DNA of 64,000 nucleotides from Microbacterium sp. BR1 (GCF_002812725.1 NZ_NMUN01000004.1:124001-188000), one strand, 5' to 3'. Counted from the first letter of the stretch, positions 1 through 7,962 are shown. The notes: generated by a model from the letters alone, not told the origin. A program made the numbers and translations.

Positions 1-594
1 CATCGCCGCCTGTCCCGCGACGAAGGGCAGGGGTGCGTCGACGATCGCGCCGCCCTCGTCGAGGACGAGCCAGGGCACGATGCCGCGGTCGCGGAGGGTC
101 TGTGCGATGACCCGGGCGGCCTCACCGAAGACTTCTTCGTCGCCTCCGAGCGAGATGTACACGTCGCGGGCGGGGGTGAAGCCCGCGGCGAGGAGGTTCT
201 CGACGGCCTCCAGCGTGACGAGCAGGGGTCCCTTGTCGTCGAGCGTGCCGCGACCGTAGACCCAGCCATCCGCGATCCGTCCCTCGAAGGGCGGGAAGGT
301 CCAGGCATCGCTCGGGTCGACGGGTACGACGTCGTAGTGCGCCATGAGGACGACGGGATGCTTCGAGCGGCTCGTGCTCGGCCATCGGAATAGCAGGCCG
401 AAGTCGGTGATGCGCTCGAGTTCGAGGTGCTCATGGATGAGGGGGTAGAGCTCGGCGAGGAGGTCGACGAATGCTTCGAAGGCGTCCGGTCCGCGGCTGT
501 CGAGTTCGGCGCTGACGGTCTGCAGCTGGATCATCCGGCTGAGGCGTTCAGGAATGCCGGGCCGGGGCGGGACAGGCTCGGTCGCGACGCTCAT
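1..594 (-). CDS. M20 family metallopeptidase, 5' part (truncated by window edge)
   Basis: The first 198 codons of a zinc peptidase run off the left edge of the window. Reading leftward from ATG at 594, the protein has the M20 metal-site motifs in order: AHYDVVPVD (His86 ligand), GRGTLDDKG (bridging Asp119/120, around residue 115) and GGDEE (catalytic Glu153 and metal-ligand Glu154). AHYDVVPVD resembles the carboxypeptidase-S/dipeptidase branch of the family, which hydrolyses peptides or N-acyl amino acids. There is no signal peptide, so it is probably cytoplasmic. A TAGGGT hexamer 6 nt upstream of the ATG suggests a leaderless transcript. The dimerisation domain and C-terminal His ligand lie outside the window, so the substrate cannot be judged. 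Confidence 0.9.
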   Translation of the reverse strand, partial: MSVATEPVPPRPGIPERLSRMIQLQTVSAELDSRGPDAFEAFVDLLAELYPLIHEHLELERITDFGLLFRWPSTSRSKHPVVLMAHYDVVPVDPSDAWTFPPFEGRIADGWVYGRGTLDDKGPLLVTLEAVENLLAAGFTPARDVYISLGGDEEVFGEAARVIAQTLRDRGIVPWLVLDEGGAIVDAPLPFVAGQAAM

Positions 595-600
595 GGTGAC

Positions 601-606
601 ACCCTA
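601..606 (-). promoter_or_regulatory. -10 box of the M20 peptidase gene (probably leaderless)
   Basis: TAGGGT on the minus strand ends exactly 6 nt before the ATG at 594. This TANNNT-N6-start spacing places the transcription start at or next to the start codon. The same arrangement recurs at many genes in this window. Confidence 0.5.
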
Positions 607-664
607 GCCATGGCCGGACGGTTCTCTGAGCTCGGCCGTGTGCCGTCCGCACGACGGATGCCTC

Positions 665-699
665 GACACGCCGTGCCGGGGTGTGTGAGACGGCGTGTC
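665..699. repeat. Intergenic hairpin with GACACGCCGT arms
   Basis: The 10-bp arms GACACGCCGT (665-674) and ACGGCGTGTC (690-699) form an inverted repeat between the M20 peptidase and SIMPL genes. The same arm core recurs in the longer hairpins at 50668-50726 and 57042-57110, so this looks like a short member of a dispersed palindrome family. There is no T-tract, so it is not a classical terminator. Confidence 0.5.
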
Positions 700-767
700 A
701 CGGTCTTGGTCGTGCGGATGGCACGGCGGGGACGGCCGGTTTGCGTGTGGGGAGGTGGCCGGGCGAG

Positions 768-1418
768 TCAGCGGGCGGCGAACCGCGCTTCGACGCCGGC
801 CGTGACCGTGATGTCCTGGGGCTGGAAGTCGAGGGTGGGCGAAGCATCCGTCGCCATTGCCCGCATCATGCGCGGGCCGGGGTCGGCTTCGGGGCGTCCG
901 AGCAGGCCGATGTCGGCGATCTCGAGCGGGGAGACGGATGCGTGGCCGATGGCGTTGGCGTAGGCGGTGGCGCGCGAGACGGCGGTGTGCACGGCGCGGG
1001 CGGCGACCTCGGCCTCGACGGTGCGGCGGGTGGCGGAGGTCAGTTGCCACGTGACGCCGTTGACCTGCACGCCCTCGCGTTCGGCGACGGCCGAGACCCA
1101 CCACGAGAGGGCGGCGAAGTCGGTGAAGGTGGCGACGACGTCGACGCTCGCGTGGTGGACGAGGGGGAGCTGTTTGCCCTCGTTGTTCCACGGGCGTTCA
1201 GCCCAGACGTTCGCACGCTGGCTGGACCATTCGCTGACCTCGCCGGATGCCTGGCGCGCCGCGAGCTCTTCGCGGAGCGGTGCCGCGATGGCGGCGATGC
1301 GTTCGACGACGGGGCCGCGCTCGGGTCCGTCGCACCGAACGCTGAGGTGTACGACCCCCTCCTCGGGGGCGACGCGGGTTTCGTGTTCGCCGCGGACCGT
1401 GATGATGACGTCGCTCAT
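768..1418 (-). CDS. SIMPL domain-containing protein (DUF541)
   Basis: A 216-residue protein that aligns by eye with the SIMPL/DUF541 fold: an N-terminal VRGEHETRVAPEEGVVHLSV strand pattern, a central region with paired Trp (LSWWVSAVAEREGVQVNGVTW), and a C-terminal helix with RATAYANAIG. Family members are periplasmic or cytoplasmic and of poorly defined role; some are linked to oxidative stress or signalling partners. No signal peptide is visible, so a cytoplasmic location is more likely. TAGAGT ends 7 nt before the ATG, suggesting a leaderless mRNA. It stands alone between two hairpins and no operon partner is apparent. The family call is fairly secure; the function is not known. Confidence 0.85.
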   Translation of the reverse strand: MSDVIITVRGEHETRVAPEEGVVHLSVRCDGPERGPVVERIAAIAAPLREELAARQASGEVSEWSSQRANVWAERPWNNEGKQLPLVHHASVDVVATFTDFAALSWWVSAVAEREGVQVNGVTWQLTSATRRTVEAEVAARAVHTAVSRATAYANAIGHASVSPLEIADIGLLGRPEADPGPRMMRAMATDASPTLDFQPQDITVTAGVEARFAAR

Positions 1419-1530
1419 GCCTGCGACTCTAGGCGTTCGGGCTGGATACGCGATGGGCGGTTTCGGCCGCGCGCTGTGACTGCGCAGCGTTGTGCCGCGT
1501 GTCTGGGCGTGGATTGTGGCATCGAGCTGT

Positions 1531-1582
1531 CACCGAACGCTCGATTTGTCGCTTGGATGCAGCGTTTTGTGACAGTTCGGTG
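1531..1582. repeat. Intergenic hairpin with CACCGAAC arms
   Basis: CACCGAAC (1531-1538) and GTTCGGTG (1575-1582) form an inverted repeat in the 266-bp gap between the SIMPL start and the HNH nuclease stop. Further partly complementary CGCT/AGCG bases lie inside the arms. It may act as an end-of-transcript structure for the nuclease gene. No poly-T follows on either strand. Confidence 0.4.
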
Positions 1583-1684
1583 GGCCGGTGTGCCCGTCTG
1601 GTCGGGCAGGGTCAGAGTGTGTGCGGGCTGCGCGGGCATTTCGACTCGCTTTGGTGGCTCAACGACCGGTGGGCGGGGTGGTGC

Positions 1685-3091
1685 CTAGAAGGGTGGTGGG
1701 GGTCCGGTCGGGGCGAAGCGGACGCGCGAGGGTGGGTCGTCGATGTAGATCGCGCCGGTCGGGCTGGTCCATTCGAGGACGCCGCCGCCGAGATTCCTGA
1801 CTTGCCACGGGGTCGCGTGCTTGAGGGTGTGGTGGCGTCGACAGAGGTGATGAAGGTTGTGAGCACACGTCGTGCCGCCGTGGGCCCAGTCGTGGCCGTG
1901 GTCGATGTCGCAGCGGTGGGCGGGTTGGCGGCATCCGGGGAATCGGCAGTGTTCGTCGCGTGCGCGGAGGAAGCGTTTGAGGTCGGCGTTGGGGGTGTAC
2001 CGGTCGACGGCGAGGATCCCGCCGTGAACGGGGTCGCTGAGCACTCGATCCCACCCGGTCGCGCGGCCCGCGAGGCGGCGGGCGGTGTCGATGTCGATCG
2101 GCGCACGTCCGACGAGTTCGGCCGGCTCGTCGCTCAACCCGGCGAGGGCGAGCGCGGGGACAGTGACGTGCACGATCGCCCGGATGGCGCCGAGCCCGCC
2201 GAACCCCAGCGACGGATCGGCGGCCGAGTCGAGGGTGGGGTCGTCTTGTGGCGCGCTGGTGAGCAGCATGTCGGCGAAGACGTCGGCGCGGAGCTGGTCG
2301 ATCGTGCGCGAGTCGGGGGCGAGCTCGGGTGTGCGGTCAGAGGTATCGACACCCGCACCATCCGTCGTGGCGGCACCCGTGCCCCGGCCCGCGCTCGGAT
2401 CCACGGCGGCGGGCCCGAACGACGCGCCCGGCTGAGCGGCGTTGCGGACGGCGCGTGCTTGCTGTGTGAGGCGGTCGTAGATGCCGTGGACGAGGGTGGC
2501 GGGGCCGATGTAGATGAGTTCGCCCATCCCGTCGGGCCGGTCGGTGACCGTGACCGCACGGTCGGCGCGGGCGTCGCGGTGCCGTTCGGTGACGGTGCGG
2601 GGTTGGAGGCGTTCGGCGAGAGCCTCGACCGCGGGGCGCAGGCGTGCGGGGGAGAGGTTCTCGGCCCGTGCGACCGCGTCGGCGGCAAACACGAGGCGGG
2701 CCTCGGGGTCCTGGATCGGCGTGCCCGCGTCGAGGATCACGCGCGCGTGGCCCACGAAGATCCGGCCCTCTTCGAGGGCTTCGAGCACCGGGGTGAAGTC
2801 CTCGGCGAGCACGACGGCGTCGTTGATCTGGCGTTGCACCGTCCGGTCGGAGGCGCGCACCGCGAGCGCGAGCTCCGCCGCGATCGAGCGCAGGTGCATC
2901 TCACGCTCCCGCGAATCCGAACGCAACGCCGCCGAACGGGATGCCGCGAGTTCGCCCGCCGTCGCGAGCAACCGAACCTCGGCCGCGTGGACCTGTGCTG
3001 CTTGTTTGCGCAACGCCACGATTCCCTCGACCAGACCGAGAACGGAGGCATCGTCGAGCGCCTCCACGTCCAGGGTCTGATTCGAACTCAT
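1685..3091 (-). CDS. DUF222/HNH endonuclease family protein (13E12-repeat type)
   Basis: A 468-residue protein from ATG at 3091. The first 300 residues are the helical, Arg/Ala-rich DUF222 region found in actinobacterial 13E12-repeat proteins. Residues about 380-425 carry an HNH nuclease: two Cys (CRFPGC), then CDIDHGHDWAHGGTT, and NLHHLCRRHH, which fits the beta-beta-alpha metal fold. These families are numerous in Micrococcales genomes and often vary in copy number; their biological role is unsettled. The frame stays open upstream to 3343, but the ATG at 3091 follows TAGAGT by 7 nt and begins the conserved region, so I prefer it. Alanine/arginine-rich composition is normal for the family and no truncation is seen. 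Confidence 0.88.
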   Translation of the reverse strand: MSSNQTLDVEALDDASVLGLVEGIVALRKQAAQVHAAEVRLLATAGELAASRSAALRSDSREREMHLRSIAAELALAVRASDRTVQRQINDAVVLAEDFTPVLEALEEGRIFVGHARVILDAGTPIQDPEARLVFAADAVARAENLSPARLRPAVEALAERLQPRTVTERHRDARADRAVTVTDRPDGMGELIYIGPATLVHGIYDRLTQQARAVRNAAQPGASFGPAAVDPSAGRGTGAATTDGAGVDTSDRTPELAPDSRTIDQLRADVFADMLLTSAPQDDPTLDSAADPSLGFGGLGAIRAIVHVTVPALALAGLSDEPAELVGRAPIDIDTARRLAGRATGWDRVLSDPVHGGILAVDRYTPNADLKRFLRARDEHCRFPGCRQPAHRCDIDHGHDWAHGGTTCAHNLHHLCRRHHTLKHATPWQVRNLGGGVLEWTSPTGAIYIDDPPSRVRFAPTGPPPPF

Positions 3092-3399
3092 GTTCGATAC
3101 TCTACGAACGACCTCCGACATCCGAGGCCGAAAATCCGCGTATTCACGCGCCGAAACGAGGCATTCGCATGAGAGTTCTCTCACCTTCGAGCGGCCCCCA
3201 CGGGGGTTGAGTGGGACCGGGTGTCCGCCAGTGCCCGCGGAAGTCGTTTGTGTTCTGTGTGGTGCGAGCCCGAGTTGCTCCGGCGGTGGCCAGGGGCCCG
3301 GCGAGGCTGTAAACTGAGATGCTCGGGTGTCGGCAAGACACATCCCGAGTGTGGAAACTCAACAGCGTGCGACAACGGCCCCTTCGAAAGAAGGACCAT
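3092..3399. other. Intergenic region upstream of ssrA
   Basis: No gene is supported in these 308 bases. The rightward ssrA promoter must lie here. The best -10 candidate is TAAACT at 3309-3314, about 85 nt before the mature 5' end, which would imply a processed precursor. An alternative promoter nearer 3380 cannot be excluded. The short palindrome GAGAGTTCTCTC (about 3171-3182) lies just upstream of the leftward nuclease gene. Confidence 0.4.
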
Positions 3400-3768
3400 G
3401 GGGATGATCGGTTTCGACATCGCCTGCGAACCTGCGAGAAGCGGGCCGAGGATGCAGGGTTATCTCGTAAACGATCTCTGCAAAACAATAAGTGCCGAAA
3501 CCAAGCGCACTGACTTCGCCCTCGCTGCGTAAGCGAGCCCGATAGTCCGTCAGACCGTGTGTGATCCCGACACGGACCCTGGCGTCATTTAGGGATCTTG
3601 CTGTGTGACGGCGCCTGAACGTCACGCGGGACTTTTCTCAGGCTGGGCTCGTCGACCTAGATGCTTGTGGCAAAGGTCGGAGCCGAGCAGAACGTCAGCA
3701 CAAGCTACGCCCGTAGAAGGCGCAGAATCACAGTGATGGACGGGGGTTCGATTCCCCCCATCTCCACA
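3400..3768 (+). ncRNA. ssrA: Transfer-messenger RNA (tmRNA)
   Basis: Rescues stalled ribosomes and tags the nascent peptide for proteolysis. The tRNA-like ends are clear: 5' GGGGATG (3400-3406) pairs with CATCTCC (3759-3765), and a T-arm GGGGGTTCGATTCCCCC precedes the acceptor strand. The conserved GGTTTCGAC follows the 5' end. The tag reading frame runs from GCC at 3494 to TAA at 3532 and gives AETKRTDFALAA. The resume codon is assigned by analogy with the mycobacterial tmRNA, where the tag also begins at GCC after an AATAAG-like stretch. CCA is not encoded (ACA follows the acceptor), so the exact 3' base is approximate. A GC-rich terminator follows at 3793. Confidence 0.95.
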
Positions 3769-3792
3769 TTGGCCGTTGTCGCACGTTGGGGG

Positions 3793-3840
3793 GCCCGGCT
3801 CCCGCGCGCTCTATGCTCGCGGGGGCCGGGCTCTTTTTTG
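3793..3840 (+). terminator. Rho-independent terminator of ssrA
   Basis: A 14-bp GC-rich stem, GCCCGGCTCCCGCG (3793-3806) with CGCGGGGGCCGGGC (3818-3831), containing G-T and mismatch positions, is followed by CTC and a run of six T. It lies 25 nt after the tmRNA 3' end. Confidence 0.85.
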
Positions 3841-3860
3841 TTTACGGATGCGTCGGCCTC

Positions 3861-3883
3861 CGGTCGCTGAGCCTGCCGAAGCG
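3861..3883. repeat. REP-like motif copy (GCTGAGCCTGCCGAAGC)
   Basis: This is a diverged, inverted-orientation copy of the CTTCGACAGGCTCAGCGACC motif that recurs at 4773, 4993, 7848 and 13691. It lies between the ssrA terminator and the next small gene. Confidence 0.55.
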
Positions 3884-3921
3884 GCCCGCCCGACCCACCT
3901 GACCCCCTCACGGAGCCCGTC

Positions 3922-4188
3922 ATGCCCGACCCCCGTCGCAACCTCATCTCAACCGGCACCCTCTCGCTCGCCCCGGCCGAGGCGCCCGAAAAATGGGCCC
4001 TCCGCACCTCGGACGATGCTCCCGCCGTCGAGGCGCACTGGGGCGACTGGGTCCGTCTGGCCAAGCGCATTCTCGACGCCGACGCCCTCTCTCGCGAGCT
4101 CGAGGGTCGCGGCGATGCCTGGGATCTGGGTCATGCCGCGGGAGCAGCGGATGCCTCGGGCTCCGACACCCCGAACCCGTTCCGCTGA
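3922..4188 (+). CDS. Small hypothetical protein (88 aa)
   Basis: I do not recognise this protein. It starts at ATG 3922, encodes 88 residues and ends 20 bp before the kinase-like gene. The N-terminal half looks structured (LISTGTLSLAPAEAPEKWAL, then a Trp-rich amphipathic stretch VEAHWGDWVRLAKRILDADALSREL), while the tail is Ala/Gly/Asp-rich and probably disordered. Codon use matches the neighbouring genes (high GC3), which supports real coding, and competing frames give only arginine/proline-rich shadows. No signal peptide or membrane segment is seen. The close spacing suggests it could be read through into the next gene, although that gene appears to have its own promoter. Confidence 0.6.
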   Translation: MPDPRRNLISTGTLSLAPAEAPEKWALRTSDDAPAVEAHWGDWVRLAKRILDADALSRELEGRGDAWDLGHAAGAADASGSDTPNPFR

Positions 4189-4196
4189 CACGTCGG

Positions 4197-4202
4197 TAAC
4201 GT
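4197..4202 (+). promoter_or_regulatory. -10 box for the P-loop kinase-like gene (probably leaderless)
   Basis: TAACGT ends exactly 6 nt before ATG 4209, with no Shine-Dalgarno sequence between them. This matches the window's recurring leaderless arrangement and supports the chosen start. Confidence 0.5.
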
Positions 4203-4208
4203 CTCGCT

Positions 4209-4754
4209 ATGCGCATCGTGGTGTCCGGAACTCATGCAAGCGGCAAGAGCACCCTCATCTCGGACTTTGTGTTGAGGCATCCGGAGTTCGTCGTTCTGTC
4301 CGATCCGTTCGAGATGCTCGACGAAGCGGATGACTCGCCGAGCGCGGGCATGTTCGCCGCACAACTGCGGATCGCGGCTCAGCGGCTCGGTGAACTCGCT
4401 CCCGCTGACGCGGTCATCGCGGAACGCGGACCGATCGACTTCCTCGCCTATCTTCTGGCGACCGCCGAGCTGACGGGTGTGCCCCTCGACGACGAGTTGC
4501 TCGCGCGGGCGGTGCGGATAACGGCGGCGGCGATGGCGAACGTTGACCTGCTGGTCGTGCTGCCTCTCGAGGCGCGCGATGGTATTCACGTGGGCAGTGA
4601 CGAGCACCTCGCGTTGCGGGCTGGGATGGATGAGGTGCTTCGGGAACTTGTCGACGATCCGGATGTCGTGAGTGAGCCCGTCCGCACGGTCGAGATCGCG
4701 GGGGATCCCCATGCGCGGCTGGAGGCGCTGGAGGCGCTGGTGCTGCGGGTGTGA
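4209..4754 (+). CDS. P-loop NTPase, nucleotide/metabolite kinase-like (AAA_28/NadR-type)
   Basis: A 181-residue soluble protein with a textbook Walker A, GTHASGKS (residues 7-14), directly after the first strand MRIVVS. A possible nucleotide-binding Asp follows in VLSDPFEML, and a Walker B-like or lid region occurs around IAERGPIDFLAYLL. A hydrophobic strand LLVVLPLE sits near residue 115. The size and motif order fit the AAA_28 family, which includes the kinase domain of NadR and other small metabolite kinases that phosphorylate a nucleoside-like or sugar substrate. The substrate cannot be deduced, and no neighbouring gene points to a pathway. The start is fixed by the TAACGT-N6-ATG arrangement. 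Confidence 0.75.
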   Translation: MRIVVSGTHASGKSTLISDFVLRHPEFVVLSDPFEMLDEADDSPSAGMFAAQLRIAAQRLGELAPADAVIAERGPIDFLAYLLATAELTGVPLDDELLARAVRITAAAMANVDLLVVLPLEARDGIHVGSDEHLALRAGMDEVLRELVDDPDVVSEPVRTVEIAGDPHARLEALEALVLRV

Positions 4755-4772
4755 GCGGTGCGGGCTCGGGCT

Positions 4773-5014
4773 GGTCGCTTCGACAGTTCAGCGACCGCGG
4801 ATGCGCCTGAGCGGCTGAGGATGCGCCGCGGCGGTCGCGGAGGTGCCACCGACCGTGGCGAGCCTTGGCCCGCCGGCCGCCCGTTCGCTCCGAAGGGCTT
4901 GGTCACTCGGGAGGGCCGAATCCCCGACATCCTCCCTCCCGAGTGACCAGATCCTCCCGAACGGACGACGGATGCCCGTGGTCGAGCGTGCCGCTGCGAC
5001 AGGCTCAGCGACCG
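4773..5014. repeat. REP-like copies flanking a long hairpin
   Basis: This gap holds two copies of the REP-like motif. One, at 4773-4797, reads GGTCGCTTCGACAGTTCAGC and is itself palindromic (GGTCGCT and AGCGACC). The other, at 4993-5014, reads GCTGCGACAGGCTCAGCGAC and reaches into the 3' end of the adjacent membrane-protein gene. Between them is a two-step hairpin: inner arms GGTCACTCGGGAGG (4901-4914) and CCTCCCGAGTGACC (4935-4948), outer arms CCGTTCG (4881-4887) and CGAACGG (4958-4964). It separates two convergent genes and may help end both transcripts. Confidence 0.6.
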
Positions 5015-5634
5015 TGAGGTCGCGGCGTTTCGACTCGGGCTTTGCTCTCGCTCGACGACCGGAGCGCCAGGGCCGTCCAGGCCGTGAGCAGCAGTACGCC
5101 CGCCGTGCCGAAGCCGAGCCACGTCAGCGCGGCGCCCGGCCAACCCGTGATGAAGAAGCCTGCCAGCAGGGTTCCGAGACCCGGAGGGCCGACCACGACC
5201 AGCACAACGATCGTGAGCAAGGTGAGAAGGATCGCACGCACCGGCGCGTGACGGAACGTCGCGAACCCCGCAGCACCGCGGCCCACAGCGATGCCCGCAA
5301 GCACGATGATCGCAGCCACGACTGCGACCGGCGTGAGCCAGGTCGACGCGAGCGAAGCCAAAGCAACGGCCGCCACGACTGCGGCGGATGCGGCCGAGTC
5401 GGACCATCGCGGCCAGGCGCCACCCGCACCCGCGCCGAGGGCGGCGACGCGCAGCCGCGCGACGATCACGGCCAACGCCGCCACCAACGCAACGAACGAC
5501 GCGACGAACAGCGCCACGAACAAGACCGTGAGTGACGGTCGCACGAACGGCGCCACGAGCGTCGCCTGCAGCAGCGCATTGCCGACGATCGCGCCGAGCA
5601 ATACGGGCCACGAACGAGCCAAGAGCCGAGTCAT
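5005..5634 (-). CDS. Hypothetical integral membrane protein
   Basis: A 209-residue protein with about six hydrophobic segments. The clearest are residues 9-30, 35-60, 85-105, 108-128, 137-158 and 165-195, separated by short loops. The tail (SSSESKARVETPRPHGR) is hydrophilic. No family motif is recognised. Its ATG overlaps the stop of the upstream lipoprotein gene (ATGA at 5631-5634), and that gene in turn overlaps the metallophosphoesterase, so the three are almost certainly one translationally coupled operon. A role in envelope maintenance with those two partners is an inference only. The last codons overlap a REP-like repeat copy. Confidence 0.75.
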   Translation of the reverse strand: MTRLLARSWPVLLGAIVGNALLQATLVAPFVRPSLTVLFVALFVASFVALVAALAVIVARLRVAALGAGAGGAWPRWSDSAASAAVVAAVALASLASTWLTPVAVVAAIIVLAGIAVGRGAAGFATFRHAPVRAILLTLLTIVVLVVVGPPGLGTLLAGFFITGWPGAALTWLGFGTAGVLLLTAWTALALRSSSESKARVETPRPHGR

Positions 5635-5981
5635 CCGTTCCTCGCCGCCTCGTCGAGGACGTCCATGATCGAACCCGAGTACAGCTCATCGTCACCGACC
5701 GTCACCGTAACGACCGTCTGGTCATCGGCGGGGGAGAGGACCGAGATGTCGGTGCCGTCCGCGGTCTCGCCCTGACATGAGACCTCGCCGGAGGGCGCCT
5801 GCGCGCACACGGGCGCCGTCAGGATCTGCACGTCGGCATCGAGCAGCACGTCGATCGCCGCGTACCGGACCTCGGCCAGGTGATTGCCGCCGACCGGAGC
5901 GATCGCCGCGATCTGCGAACAGCCCGCGAGCAGCAGCGCGGCAGCCAAGACCACGGGCGCCCACGCTCGCCGCGCGCTCAC
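5631..5981 (-). CDS. Putative lipoprotein
   Basis: A 116-residue secreted lipoprotein. It starts at GTG 5981, which overlaps the TGA of the phosphoesterase by four bases (GTGA). The signal peptide is short: positively charged SARRAW, a hydrophobic core, then the lipobox LLAGC with the modified Cys near residue 22. The mature part is acidic and has a pair of Cys (VCAQAPSGEVSC) that could form a disulfide on the outer face of the membrane. Hydrophobic/threonine-rich strands follow (VVTVTVGDDELYSG). No domain family is recognised. Its tight coupling to the phosphoesterase and membrane protein suggests a joint envelope function. Confidence 0.75.
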   Translation of the reverse strand: MSARRAWAPVVLAAALLLAGCSQIAAIAPVGGNHLAEVRYAAIDVLLDADVQILTAPVCAQAPSGEVSCQGETADGTDISVLSPADDQTVVTVTVGDDELYSGSIMDVLDEAARNG

Positions 5982-7768
5982 AGGCCCCTCGCCGTCTCGT
6001 AGGCGACGAGTCGAGCGTGCTCGGTCATGTGTTGACTCTCGAGCGCAGCATCCGTGATCGTCGACAGATCGAACGGGGCCCGCAGCAGCAGCTCGGTGTT
6101 GCGATCGAGCGGCGAACCCCGGCGCATCATGGGCGTCTCGGCCCAGTCGTTCGCGGCGAACTCGCGGCTGCGCGATGCGAGATCCGCGACACTGCCGCTC
6201 GTCCCCGGCACGGCCGGCGAGGCGTGATCGAGCACGGTCGTGAACAGCGACATCGTGCCGTCGCGGTTGTCGACGATCTCGACCACCTGCTGCTGCTGCG
6301 GAAAATCGATGCACGAGGCCGTCGTGATCTCCCAGAACCCGCCCGTGGGAGACGTGTGGGCGAGGATCTGGTTGAGGTGCGTGTGCCCGTTGAGCCATCC
6401 GATCACCACCGGATACTTCAGCAGCAGATCGACGAACTCCTCGGCGCCGTACAGGACCTCGGTATCGCCCGGACGCTGCGCGCGGTTCTCGAGCGTCAGG
6501 CTGTTGTGGTGGCTGAAGATCAGCACGAGCTTCTGCTCGGTCTGTGCCCTCTCGAGTTCGCGTTCGAGCCATCGGAACTGCGCCCCGGGCACCGCACCAT
6601 CCGGACCCGCGACCTGGTTGCAGGTGTCGAGACCGAACGCGCGGATGTGCGGGGTCAGGTCGGTCTGCCACCACGTCTCGCCGGTGTCGAGGTTGTGCTG
6701 CGTGAACCCGTGCCCGATCGGCCCCGGCGCCGACTGGGTCCGGAAGTGCTCGGCCATGAACTCGCGCTGCTCGAACAGGTACCGCTCGGGGTTCGCCGTG
6801 ACGCTGCGGAAACCGGGGCGTCCGAGCGCGAGGCCGAGCGCGTCGACCGCCTGCTGGAACACGCTGCCGCTCGACGAGTAGCCGTTCAGGATGCTTCCCG
6901 CCGTGCCATCCAGCGTGTACGACTTCTGTCCGCCGATCGCCATGGCGTGCAGTTGCGGGCTGAGGTCGAACGTACCGAGCAGGAGGGTGTCGTGGTTGCC
7001 GTACACGGCGTACCAGGGCGCCGGAAGGCCCACGGACTCGACGGGCTTGGCGATCGCCTGCGCGAGCAGGTCGGGCAGGCGCGGGAAGCCGTAGTCGCCG
7101 AACGCTCCGCCCGCCGGGTCGCCCGGACGATAGGCCCACGTGGCATCCGCCCACGCCTGCACGCCCTGGAATGCCCTGCCGGAGCTGGCGGGGACGACGG
7201 CGAGGCCGTCCATCAGGTCGATGTACCAGCGCAGCTCGAGGTGCGAATGCATGTCGGCGCTGTCGCCCGTGACGATCGCCGCGCCCATCGGGGCGCCGGT
7301 GAGCGGGCTGTAGCGGGCATCCGAGAACGCCTGCACCATCGCGGCCGTGGCGTGTGGGCTGAGGGGATCGTGCGGATGGAACGCCGAGCCCCACGCCGAG
7401 TGGTCCTGCACGATCATCGGCTCGATGCGACCCGGCGACTGGGCGTCGATCACGTGCAGGTCGGACAGATGCCCCATGTAGAGCAGCGACCGGCGGCATG
7501 CCTTGCGCGCCATGCTCGGGGTGGCTCGCAGCACGTCGAGCCGGGGGATGTACGGCTCGCCCGGGCCGGTCGTCAGACCCCGGTACTGACCCTTCACGAT
7601 CGAGCCCTGGCGGATCGTCTGCAGGAGCGTCGTCGGGATGTCGGTGGTCCTAGCCGCGGCCGCTCCCGCCGCGAGACGCGGCGCGAGCACGTCGATGCTG
7701 AGGCCGGTCGCGGCGGCGAGCAGCGCGCTCTGAAGCAGGAACTGTCTGCGTGACAGCACTCGAGCCAT
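5978..7768 (-). CDS. TIGR03767-type metallophosphoesterase, exported
   Basis: A 596-residue calcineurin-like phosphoesterase. The N-terminus has a twin-Arg-type export signal (RRQFLLQ, then a hydrophobic stretch to about residue 35), so it probably acts outside the membrane after folding. Metal-binding motifs follow the fold order: GHLSDLHVIDAQSP (Asp and His), VTGDSAD, YGNHD, SHHNS and NGHTHLN. The length, and the C-terminal part with FWEITTASCIDFPQQQQVVEIVDN, match the actinobacterial TIGR03767 family, whose substrate is not established. It is the first gene of a coupled operon with a lipoprotein and a membrane protein. The start at ATG 7768 is the natural one for the signal peptide. Confidence 0.9.
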   Translation of the reverse strand: MARVLSRRQFLLQSALLAAATGLSIDVLAPRLAAGAAAARTTDIPTTLLQTIRQGSIVKGQYRGLTTGPGEPYIPRLDVLRATPSMARKACRRSLLYMGHLSDLHVIDAQSPGRIEPMIVQDHSAWGSAFHPHDPLSPHATAAMVQAFSDARYSPLTGAPMGAAIVTGDSADMHSHLELRWYIDLMDGLAVVPASSGRAFQGVQAWADATWAYRPGDPAGGAFGDYGFPRLPDLLAQAIAKPVESVGLPAPWYAVYGNHDTLLLGTFDLSPQLHAMAIGGQKSYTLDGTAGSILNGYSSSGSVFQQAVDALGLALGRPGFRSVTANPERYLFEQREFMAEHFRTQSAPGPIGHGFTQHNLDTGETWWQTDLTPHIRAFGLDTCNQVAGPDGAVPGAQFRWLERELERAQTEQKLVLIFSHHNSLTLENRAQRPGDTEVLYGAEEFVDLLLKYPVVIGWLNGHTHLNQILAHTSPTGGFWEITTASCIDFPQQQQVVEIVDNRDGTMSLFTTVLDHASPAVPGTSGSVADLASRSREFAANDWAETPMMRRGSPLDRNTELLLRAPFDLSTITDAALESQHMTEHARLVAYETARGL

Positions 7769-7847
7769 CCATTCGGGTCAAATGGGGCGGGCGTCCGGGT
7801 GCGCTCGCGGCACGAGCATATCGTTCGCGCGCGGGTCGAGTGGGGCG

Positions 7848-7869
7848 CTTCGACAGGCTCAGCAACCGT
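7848..7869. repeat. REP-like motif copy
   Basis: GCTTCGACAGGCTCAGCAAC, one of five related copies in the first 14 kb. It lies in the 245-bp divergent gap between the phosphoesterase and flotillin genes. Diffuse GGTC/GACC and CGG-rich repeats follow it (about 7870-7925). Confidence 0.6.
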
Positions 7870-7948
7870 GGGGCTGCGTTCGCTCAACGACCGGGGTCCC
7901 TTCCACGGGCTCGGGGACCGCGGCGGAAGTCGGGGAAGCGCGAAATTC

Positions 7949-7962
7949 CCTATACGCATAGG
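7949..7962 (+). promoter_or_regulatory. Inverted repeat upstream of flotillin gene (operator or promoter element)
   Basis: CCTAT (7949-7953) and ATAGG (7958-7962) form a 5-4-5 inverted repeat in the only AT-rich stretch before the flotillin gene. TATACG or CATAGG within it could serve as a -10 element. It lies about 50 nt before the start codon. Confidence 0.4.

Noticed and set aside
1490..3172. A 560-codon plus-strand open frame opposite the DUF222/HNH gene
   Set aside because: Gly/Val/Arg-rich shadow; the minus frame has a clear HNH motif and G/C third positions.
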